From positions 1 through 6,093 of the forward strand of contig JAOZRM010000181.1 in NCBI GenBank assembly GCA_029940175.1: a stretch of 6,093 nt of DNA, written 5' to 3'. The DNA comes from Candidatus Sabulitectum sp. (lineage in GTDB: Bacteria; Fermentibacterota; Fermentibacteria; Fermentibacterales; JCC-6). Under the pieces are notes generated by a model. It saw nothing but the letters and a program-made list of their open reading frames with translations. It was not told the DNA's origin and made no database searches. This document shows positions 1-4,877 of the stretch, piece after piece; within the stretch, counting starts at the first letter, position 1, and every line of letters begins with the position of its first letter. The translations under genes were made by a program, and so were the position numbers.

Positions 1-1
1 C

Positions 2-46
2 AAGAAGCTGTATTCAGCGCAGCTGAATTTTGACTTTGACTTTTAG
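2..46 (+). CDS. Possible 3' end of an upstream gene (partial)
   Basis: Reading from base 2 gives KKLYSAQLNFDFDF followed by a TAG stop at 44-46. Alternating hydrophobic residues ending in a terminal Phe are typical of the last beta strand of outer-membrane barrel proteins, so this could be the tail of such a protein. Only 14 codons are visible. A second frame from base 1 also stays open, reading QEAVFSAAEF with a stop at 31-33, so the frame is not decided. The tandem hexamer TTTGACTTTGAC (29-40) produces the Phe-Asp repeat. No function is assigned. Confidence 0.3.
   Translation, partial: KKLYSAQLNFDFDF
12..28. other. Short inverted repeat, weak terminator-like hairpin
   Basis: ATTCAG (12-17) and CTGAAT (23-28) form a perfect 6-bp inverted repeat with a 5-base loop, followed by T-rich sequence (28-44). 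It could act as a weak terminator. It may equally be chance inside the tail of an upstream gene, since the proposed stop lies 3' of it. No folding energy was computed. Confidence 0.2.
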
Positions 47-48
47 AT
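35..48 (+). repeat. Direct repeat TTTGWCTTTTAGAT, copy 1
   Basis: TTTGACTTTTAGAT differs by one base from copies at 80-93 and 2608-2621. This copy ends at the palindrome and contains the possible TAG stop of the upstream reading frame. Its role is unknown. Confidence 0.5.
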
Positions 49-49
49 A

Positions 50-66
50 CCCCGCGCTTGCGGCGG
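50..66. repeat. GC-rich palindrome, REP-like
   Basis: CCGC (52-55) and GCGG (60-63) pair around a GCTT loop. With C64 bulged, the stem extends to six pairs (50-51 with 65-66). It is the most GC-rich spot in the leader region and lies just after a possible stop codon, the usual setting of REP-type intergenic palindromes. A GGAG tetranucleotide follows at 69-72; GGAG or GTAG commonly flanks REPs moved by RAYT transposases. Membership of a genome-wide family cannot be tested from one window. Confidence 0.4.
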
Positions 67-79
67 TCGGAGGTTTCAT

Positions 80-101
80 TTTGTCTTTTAGATCAGCATC
101 A
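80..101 (+). repeat. Direct repeat copy 2: 22 bases shared with the ABC gene leader
   Basis: These 22 bases match 2608-2629, the sequence running up to and into the ABC exporter start codon, at 21 of 22 positions; the one difference is C94 against T2622. A match this long is very unlikely by chance in a 6-kb window. Here the repeat leads straight into a decayed piece of ABC ATPase (87-170), which suggests a remnant of a second exporter gene with its leader. Confidence 0.75.
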
Positions 102-170
102 GGTGTGTTCTTTCAGGATTACGCGAAGTATCATCTTGCTGTAAGTGCTAAAAAAAAACTTTGAGATATC
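87..170 (+). pseudogene. Decayed ABC-exporter ATPase fragment (Q-loop region)
   Basis: Translated from base 87, this reads FRSASGVFFQDYAKYHLAV, then a Lys-rich stretch, a TGA stop (162-164) and Asp-Ile. It aligns without gaps in protein to residues 425-452 of the exporter at 2629-4425, where FQDYAKYHL is identical. FQ marks the Q-loop of the nucleotide-binding domain. Within those nine codons the two DNA copies differ at four bases, all silent third positions, so the copies diverged while both were under selection. The TGA sits where the intact gene has a Gly codon (GGT, 3976-3978). Nothing encodes the membrane domain or Walker A, and a run of nine A's lies at 150-158. The same frame stays open after the stop. 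At 222-251 it reads SFGIDHWQRI, which may be a damaged signature motif (LSIGEWQKI in the intact gene); this extension is tentative. Confidence 0.7.
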
Positions 171-231
171 CTGTACAAATCAACATTCAAAAGGCAGGTG
201 TTGAACCCCGGTCCGACACAATCTTTCGGCA

Positions 232-260
232 TTGACCACTGGCAGAGAATATTCTATCAT
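232..260 (+). promoter_or_regulatory. Candidate sigma70-type promoter for the sensor kinase
   Basis: TTGACC (232-237) and TATCAT (255-260) are separated by exactly 17 bases and each matches the bacterial consensus at five of six positions. Transcription would start near 267, giving a leader of about 53 bases. It is the best promoter-like match I found upstream of the kinase. It overlaps the possible tail of the decayed ABC fragment. Confidence 0.4.
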
Positions 261-297
261 CTTCGAATAATACTTTCCTAGATATTGTCGGTATAGC

Positions 298-306
298 AGG
301 AAGAGG
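298..306 (+). promoter_or_regulatory. Ribosome binding site of the sensor kinase
   Basis: AGGAAGAGG lies 13 bases before the ATG at 320. The gap is rather long, but no other purine-rich stretch lies close to this ATG or the next in-frame one (374), so it favours the 320 start. Confidence 0.45.
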
Positions 307-319
307 TGTCTGTTCCAGA

Positions 320-2500
320 ATGGAAATACCATCTTTGTCTACATTAAGGGAATCCAAAAAAACACTCGCCCTGATGGGTGCTATATGCGTTTCTTTTCTT
401 GTTCTTGTCTGGCTTTTTATTCCAGGCATTTCAAGTCAGGCAGATGAGTCCTTTCTTACCCCCGAGGAAAGAGCCTGGCTGGATGAGAACCCGGACAAAT
501 TAACACTTTTCTACAATCCTGATTTCCCACCAATAGAATTTGCCGGTGTGAACGGTGAATTCACCGGGCTGGGAGCGGATGTAATCATTGCTGTGGAAGA
601 ACGACTCGGAATTCAATTTGTTAAGCAATCCTGTGAAGACTGGAACATGCATCTTCAAGCTCTTGAAGAGGGAGAATGTGCCGTTGCACCAACCATTGTT
701 CGCACTGATGAGAGGGAAAACTATTCTTTCTTCACTGTACCGTATGCTCGAGTACCCGTTGTTATCATTACAACCGGTTCCCATAATGGATCGTATACAT
801 TTGATAGTCTGGCTGGGCTGAAGGTAGCAGTTGTTTCCGGGTATGCTTCAGAAGATTATGTAAGAGAATCTGTAGATGGCTCTTTGGCTGTTTTTCCCAT
901 GTGGAATGTTCCCGAGGCATTGCATGCAGTTGCCTTTGGTGAAATGGATGCATTCGTGGGAAACTTGGCAGTTGCAGCTTATTATGCGAATCAGGAAGGG
1001 TTGTCCAACCTCCGTGTAGCAGGCGCTACAGAACACTTTTTTGAATGGAGCATCGGAGTAAGCAGAGAATATCCTCTTCTTTTCAGTGCAGTACAGAAAG
1101 CTCTTGATAGCATTTCTGATGAGCAACTGAGCTCTTTCCATGACAAGTGGATTTCTATGCAGTCCAGTCATGGCTTTAGCCCCCGTCTGCTTCAAACTCT
1201 TCGAATAACTACGCTTTTCGTGGCGGTTCTGCTTGTTTCATTGTTTATTATCACACTGTATCTGAAGAAACGACTGAACGAAAAGATAAGCAGTCTCGAG
1301 AATGCTCAGGTAACACTGATGGAGCAATCAAACAGATTGCAGCACTCCGAAAAAATGGAAGCTCTCGGTACCCTCTCTGGTGGCATAGCCCACGATTTCA
1401 ATAACATCCTTCAAGTTATTGCGGGATACGCACAATTACTTCAGGATAGGAATCTTCAGTCTGATACCAACCTTGAGGAGCTGGAGCACATAGTTGGAGC
1501 AAGCAGGAGGGCGGCAGCCCTGATTGCCAAACTTATGGCTTTCAGCAGGAATATTAAAGTTGAAAAGGTTGCAACAGATATCAATAGTGAAGTGACGAAT
1601 GCAGTTGACATACTGAAGCATTCCATCCCGCGAATGATTGAGATAAAACTGAATTTTGAAGAAGACCTGATGCCGGTACTTGCAGACCCGATTCACCTGG
1701 AACAGATCATCTTCAATCTTGCAAACAACGCAGTCGATGCAATGCCGGATGGAGGTGAGCTTACTATTTCCACCTTCAAAACCATTCTGGATAACCATAT
1801 TCTGCCCGAAACAGGTGAAGAGATATCCGGCTCATTTGTAACTCTTTCGGTAGAGGATACCGGTTGCGGAATGAGCAAAAAACTGCAGAAAAAAATATTT
1901 ACTCCATTTTTCACTACCAAAGAGCAAGGCAAAGGAACAGGTCTTGGCCTGGCCTCTGTGTATGGAATTGTTAAGAGCCTTCAAGGTATTATTAACTGCA
2001 CAAGTTTGGAGGGTGTAGGAACAACCTTTCAGATACTTCTACCGGCTGCATCAGATGAACAATTGCCTCGACCTCATGCGCAGGCCCTCGAGCCAAAGTC
2101 TTCGGAGGGCGGGGAAACCATTCTTGTGGTAGACGATGAACCGTTAATACGTCAGCAGTCAAAAGAGTTTCTGGAGTTGCTTGGATACGTTGTATGCACC
2201 GCTGAAACCGGTGAGGAGGCGCTGGAAGTCTTCTCGGGTCTAAAAAAAGTTGATCTTGTTCTCCTGGATCTCAACATGCCGGGAATGGGCGGATACAGAT
2301 GTCTTCAGGAACTGCTCCAACTCGATCCATCTGCAAAAATACTCATACTCAGCGGCCATTCAGAGTTCGATTTGAATAGAGATAAACTTACAGAGAAAGC
2401 CATGGGATTTGTCCGTAAGCCTTACCGTCTCAATGAACTCGCATTAAAAATGAGAGAGGCTCTCTCTTCTCCCTCCAGTAAAGATGAAGCTATACACTAG
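320..2500 (+). CDS. Hybrid sensor histidine kinase with periplasmic solute-binding domain and C-terminal receiver
   Basis: Membrane-bound sensor kinase that probably detects a small periplasmic ligand and passes phosphate from His to Asp. Residues 16-36 form the first membrane segment. Residues 45-280 form a family-3 solute-binding (Venus-flytrap) domain, where Arg132 sits in the TxxR stretch that holds the ligand carboxylate in amino-acid binders (inferred). A second membrane segment (294-315) leads into a short coiled linker (320-345) without PAS or HAMP. The HisKA H-box GGIAHDFNN has phosphoacceptor His358. The HATPase_c domain shows an N-box (Asn466, Asn470), G1 DTGCG (513-517), an F-box (528-534) and G2 GTGLGL (539-544). 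The receiver (600-715) has Asp605/Asp606, phosphoacceptor Asp650, Ser678 and Lys700-Pro701. All catalytic residues are present. There is no HPt or DNA-binding domain, so the output partner must be elsewhere. The architecture is BvgS-like, with one binding domain. The ATG at 320 keeps the first membrane segment whole. Confidence 0.95.
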   Translation: MEIPSLSTLRESKKTLALMGAICVSFLVLVWLFIPGISSQADESFLTPEERAWLDENPDKLTLFYNPDFPPIEFAGVNGEFTGLGADVIIAVEERLGIQFVKQSCEDWNMHLQALEEGECAVAPTIVRTDERENYSFFTVPYARVPVVIITTGSHNGSYTFDSLAGLKVAVVSGYASEDYVRESVDGSLAVFPMWNVPEALHAVAFGEMDAFVGNLAVAAYYANQEGLSNLRVAGATEHFFEWSIGVSREYPLLFSAVQKALDSISDEQLSSFHDKWISMQSSHGFSPRLLQTLRITTLFVAVLLVSLFIITLYLKKRLNEKISSLENAQVTLMEQSNRLQHSEKMEALGTLSGGIAHDFNNILQVIAGYAQLLQDRNLQSDTNLEELEHIVGASRRAAALIAKLMAFSRNIKVEKVATDINSEVTNAVDILKHSIPRMIEIKLNFEEDLMPVLADPIHLEQIIFNLANNAVDAMPDGGELTISTFKTILDNHILPETGEEISGSFVTLSVEDTGCGMSKKLQKKIFTPFFTTKEQGKGTGLGLASVYGIVKSLQGIINCTSLEGVGTTFQILLPAASDEQLPRPHAQALEPKSSEGGETILVVDDEPLIRQQSKEFLELLGYVVCTAETGEEALEVFSGLKKVDLVLLDLNMPGMGGYRCLQELLQLDPSAKILILSGHSEFDLNRDKLTEKAMGFVRKPYRLNELALKMREALSSPSSKDEAIH

Positions 2501-2564
2501 AATACTTTTTCCATCAGTTCGATTTATTGAATTTCAAGCGAGCGTATCTTATCTCAGGAAGAAA

Positions 2565-2591
2565 CAGGGCAATCCTTATGGGAATCCCCTG
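2565..2591. other. Imperfect hairpin in the kinase-exporter gap
   Basis: CAGGG (2565-2569) and CCCTG (2587-2591) can pair around 17 bases, within which TCC (2573-2575) and GGA (2581-2583) could pair further. It lies 65 bases after the kinase stop, and the following sequence is only moderately T-rich. It could be a weak terminator or attenuator between the two genes. It is too imperfect to call either way. Confidence 0.2.
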
Positions 2592-2593
2592 TA

Positions 2594-2622
2594 TTGGTTC
2601 TGTTTAATTTGTCTTTTAGATT
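2594..2622 (+). promoter_or_regulatory. Candidate promoter abutting the ABC exporter start (possible leaderless transcript)
   Basis: TTGGTT (2594-2599) and TAGATT (2617-2622) are spaced by 17 bases, each matching consensus at about four of six positions. The ATG at 2629 begins about where transcription would start. This fits the lack of any Shine-Dalgarno sequence before this gene. The -10-like part falls inside the direct repeat shared with 80-101. This rests on weak matches. Confidence 0.25.
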
Positions 2623-2629
2623 AGCATCA
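2608..2629 (+). repeat. Direct repeat copy 3: leader of the ABC exporter gene
   Basis: Matches 80-101 at 21 of 22 positions and, over its first 14 bases, 35-48 at 13 of 14. It ends on the A of the exporter's ATG. It carries no ribosome binding site. An in-frame TAG at 2617-2619 rules out a longer exporter protein. Confidence 0.7.
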
Positions 2630-4425
2630 TGAAACACAAACCGGATAAAAGAAAAATAATGATTGGCAGAGCGGTATCGCTTGTATGGAAAAGCAGCAGG
2701 GGTTTAACCGTTGCCAATTTGATCCTCACAATAATTCAGGGATTGCTTCCTCTGATCCCTCTGTACCTGATGAAACTGCTCATAGATTCCATAGAATCTG
2801 CCATCAACGGTGATGCCTCTTCATTCCACAGCATAGCCATTCTTATTGCGATAATGGGCGGTGTTGCTCTGTTGTCTGTACTTGTAAAATCAGTAGCAGG
2901 TATCGTTGAGCAAACCCAGGCAAGGGTTGTTACAGATTACATGCAGGATATTCTTCACAAAAAATCCATCGAAGTGGATCTGGCTTACTATGAGGATCCA
3001 AAGTTTTATGACACAATGCACAGAGCTCAGGGAGAAGCTCCCTACAGACCCACAAGTATTGTGAACGGTTTGATCCGCACGGTTCAGAGTAGCATTTCAC
3101 TCATTGCGATGGTTGGCCTGCTTCTCTCTTTCCACTGGATCGTAGCTGTGGTTCTTATTGCCGCAGCCCTGCCGGGAGTGTTTGTAAAGCTCAAGTTCTC
3201 AAAAGTCAACTGGAAATGGCAGCGGAAGAGAACAGAGACCGAGCGCAAGGCCTGGTACAAGCACTGGCTGTTAACGTCCGTGAGCCATGCCAAGGAACTT
3301 CGATTGTTCGGACTGGGAGAGCACTTCAGAGTGATGTACCTGAATCTTAGAGCAATCCTGAGAAAGGAGGTTCTGGGCATTGCAAAGAGAAGAGCTGCCT
3401 CGGATTTTGGCACTCAGGCTGTTGCAACCCTTCTTATTTACGGCTCACTTGCTTTTATTGCAAAACAGGCTTATTCGGGTTTGATCACAATAGGCGGCAT
3501 GGTGATGTATTTTCAGGCTTTCCAGAGAGGGCTTGGATTCCTAAAGGGTCTTCTGGGCAGTCTTGCAGGCCTTTATGAAGGCAATTTATTCCTTTCAAAT
3601 CTCTTCGATTTTCTTGACATAAAGCCATCAGTAATCGACCCGGACAGCCCAGTGCCCTTTCCAGAGCGGATCAGTGAGGGAATCGTTTTTGATCATGTGG
3701 ATTTCAATTATTCCTCAAGTAGCAAAAAGGCTCTTGATGATATTTCTCTAACAATCAACCCCGGCGAGATGCTTGCACTGGTGGGAGAGAATGGTTCAGG
3801 CAAAACAACCTTCATTAAACTTCTCTGCCGCCTTTACGATCCGGTTTCAGGCAGCATCAGCGTTGACGGCGCGTCTGTTGTAGACTTCGCAGTGGATGAT
3901 CACCGAAGTCACATCAGTGTCATCTTTCAGGATTATGCCAAGTACCACCTTTCAGTGAAAGACAATATCAGTCTTGGTGATATAAATAATTCACCGGATG
4001 AATCCCGCATTCACAAGGCGGCAGAGGCTGCCGGTGCACAGGCAGTGATTGAGAATCTGCCGGATGGTTACGACACCGTACTTGGCAGGTCATTCAAGAA
4101 CGGCAAGGAGCTATCCATAGGAGAGTGGCAGAAGATAGCTCTTGCCAGAGCCTTCATCCGGGATGCTCCTATCGTGATTCTGGACGAACCCACCAGCGCA
4201 TTGGATGCAAAAGCGGAAAAAGCAGTGTTTGAGAAATTCAGAGAACTGGTTGCGGGAAAGACTTCAATAATAATCTCTCACAGATTCTCCACGGTAAGAA
4301 TGGCAGACAGAATAGCAGTGATGGAGAACGGAAGGATTGTTGAACACGGTACCCATGATGAACTCATGGCAGAACAAGGGCTGTACAATGAGATGTACAC
4401 TATTCAGGCCAGCGCCTACAGCTGA
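2629..4425 (+). CDS. ABC exporter half-transporter (fused membrane and ATPase domains, peptide-exporter type)
   Basis: Inner-membrane ATP-driven exporter that should work as a dimer. Residues 20-310 form the transmembrane domain, with hydrophobic segments near 27-50, 67-90, 152-168, 170-188, 262-280 and 286-305. Residues 351-595 form the ATPase: Walker A GENGSGKTT (386-394), Q-loop Gln434 in FQDYAKYHL, signature LSIGE (495-499), Walker B IVILDE with catalytic Glu520, D-loop SALD (523-526) and H-loop His551. The sequence is full length and appears competent. The signature has Ile in place of the first Gly of LSGGQ. The FQDY and EWQKIALARAF wording resembles NisT/LanT-type peptide exporters, though that substrate class is only inferred. 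There is no N-terminal C39 peptidase domain, so any peptide cargo would be processed elsewhere or exported whole. The start lacks a Shine-Dalgarno sequence; Met11 (2659) is an alternative, also without one. The gene lies 128 bases after the kinase, so co-transcription is possible but unproven. Confidence 0.93.
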   Translation: MKHKPDKRKIMIGRAVSLVWKSSRGLTVANLILTIIQGLLPLIPLYLMKLLIDSIESAINGDASSFHSIAILIAIMGGVALLSVLVKSVAGIVEQTQARVVTDYMQDILHKKSIEVDLAYYEDPKFYDTMHRAQGEAPYRPTSIVNGLIRTVQSSISLIAMVGLLLSFHWIVAVVLIAAALPGVFVKLKFSKVNWKWQRKRTETERKAWYKHWLLTSVSHAKELRLFGLGEHFRVMYLNLRAILRKEVLGIAKRRAASDFGTQAVATLLIYGSLAFIAKQAYSGLITIGGMVMYFQAFQRGLGFLKGLLGSLAGLYEGNLFLSNLFDFLDIKPSVIDPDSPVPFPERISEGIVFDHVDFNYSSSSKKALDDISLTINPGEMLALVGENGSGKTTFIKLLCRLYDPVSGSISVDGASVVDFAVDDHRSHISVIFQDYAKYHLSVKDNISLGDINNSPDESRIHKAAEAAGAQAVIENLPDGYDTVLGRSFKNGKELSIGEWQKIALARAFIRDAPIVILDEPTSALDAKAEKAVFEKFRELVAGKTSIIISHRFSTVRMADRIAVMENGRIVEHGTHDELMAEQGLYNEMYTIQASAYS

Positions 4426-4441
4426 GCATAATTCTCTTGCT

Positions 4442-4780
4442 TTACAGGGTTCCGCTCACTGAGGCTACAACAAAAGAGCCTTGGCTGGTAGCTCTTTTGA
4501 AAACATCTCCATCTTTGAAAATGGTAACTGTGACTGAACCGGTCTCCCCCTGGTTCTGTGCACTCAAGTAAACATAGTCTTCCGGATCACCTGAAAACGA
4601 TGTGGACCAGGGCAATGGAACATCTGTTACCTGAGAGATTCCACCACTGTCATTCTGATAGGTGACATTAACAAACTCTGCGCTGCCGGTAACTTCGTAT
4701 CTGACTTGAATTGACGTGTCAAAGGGGTTGGAGCAAGCCAATACAAGTGACAGAATAACCACTGTTAGAACAATTCTCAT
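4442..4780 (-). CDS. Small MmpS-like lipoprotein
   Basis: A 112-residue lipoprotein. Residues 1-15 are a hydrophobic signal, and the lipobox VLAC puts the lipidated cysteine at Cys16, so the mature protein would be about 97 residues anchored to a membrane on the periplasmic side. The rest looks like one beta-sandwich domain. Its pattern resembles the MmpS family: VRYEVTGSA (26-34), a Gln/Asn-rich strand, VPLPWSTSF (54-62), LSAQN (72-76), then a strand with a DG turn (90-91). In mycobacteria MmpS proteins accompany MmpL exporters; no MmpL/RND gene is visible here, and function outside that group is unknown. A strong GGAGG lies six bases before the ATG. The gene converges on the ABC exporter, with 16 bases between stops, and diverges from the repeat protein. 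Its last codons contain a 9-bp inverted repeat (4471-4499). Confidence 0.8.
   Translation of the reverse strand: MRIVLTVVILSLVLACSNPFDTSIQVRYEVTGSAEFVNVTYQNDSGGISQVTDVPLPWSTSFSGDPEDYVYLSAQNQGETGSVTVTIFKDGDVFKRATSQGSFVVASVSGTL
4471..4499. terminator. Inverted repeat, likely bidirectional terminator inside the lipoprotein's 3' coding end
   Basis: CAAAAGAGC (4471-4479) and GCTCTTTTG (4491-4499) are perfect 9-bp arms around an 11-base loop. The A-run on one arm and T-run on the other give the layout of a rho-independent terminator readable from both strands. On the plus strand it lies 45 bases past the exporter stop and would end that transcript. On the minus strand it falls within lipoprotein codons 94-104. 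The U-tract is only four bases and forms part of the stem, so its strength is uncertain. Confidence 0.5.
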
Positions 4781-4786
4781 AAAAAA

Positions 4787-4791
4787 CCTCC
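4787..4791 (-). promoter_or_regulatory. Ribosome binding site of the lipoprotein
   Basis: On the minus strand GGAGG sits six bases before the ATG at 4780, close to ideal spacing. It fixes the start that gives the complete lipoprotein signal. Confidence 0.8.
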
Positions 4792-4796
4792 GCCTG

Positions 4797-4825
4797 ATTA
4801 TACTGCTGCTCTCCTCCTGTGTATA
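4797..4825 (-). promoter_or_regulatory. Candidate promoter of the lipoprotein gene
   Basis: On the minus strand TATAAT (4802-4797) is a perfect -10 match, and TATACA (4825-4820), 17 bases upstream, matches the -35 consensus at four of six. Transcription would start near 4790, which overlaps the ribosome binding site and leaves a leader of only about ten bases. That counts against it. The alternating TATATAT (4822-4828) in this gap may also serve the divergent gene, but I see no good plus-strand pair. Confidence 0.25.
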
Positions 4826-4857
4826 TATGTGAGATACAACACAAATTCAGATTCAAC

Positions 4858-4866
4858 AGGAGAGGG
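4858..4866 (+). promoter_or_regulatory. Ribosome binding site of the secreted repeat protein
   Basis: AGGAGAGGG lies 11 bases before the ATG at 4878, which begins a complete signal peptide. Confidence 0.6.
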
Positions 4867-4877
4867 TAATAATACAC

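Noticed and set aside
150..158. Run of nine A's as a programmed frameshift site
   Set aside because: It lies in a decayed gene fragment with a stop soon after and no long frame to join; mutation drift is simpler.
1..319. Small RNA or riboswitch in the leader region
   Set aside because: Apart from two short hairpins I see no conserved riboswitch core, and the ABC remnant explains much of the region.
187..429. 80-residue minus-strand open frame across the kinase start
   Set aside because: It has no recognisable motif and overlaps the kinase start, its ribosome site and promoter; it looks like a chance frame.
1436..1798. 120-residue minus-strand open frame inside the kinase
   Set aside because: It is antisense to the conserved HisKA and ATPase domains, is Cys- and His-rich without a motif, and has no separate support.
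2453..2465. AGAGAG/CTCTCT palindrome at the end of the kinase gene as a terminator
   Set aside because: The arms leave almost no loop, there is no T-run after it, and the low-complexity repeat suffices to explain the symmetry.
3084..3413. 109-residue minus-strand open frame inside the exporter
   Set aside because: It is antisense to the conserved membrane domain, with no homology I recognise.
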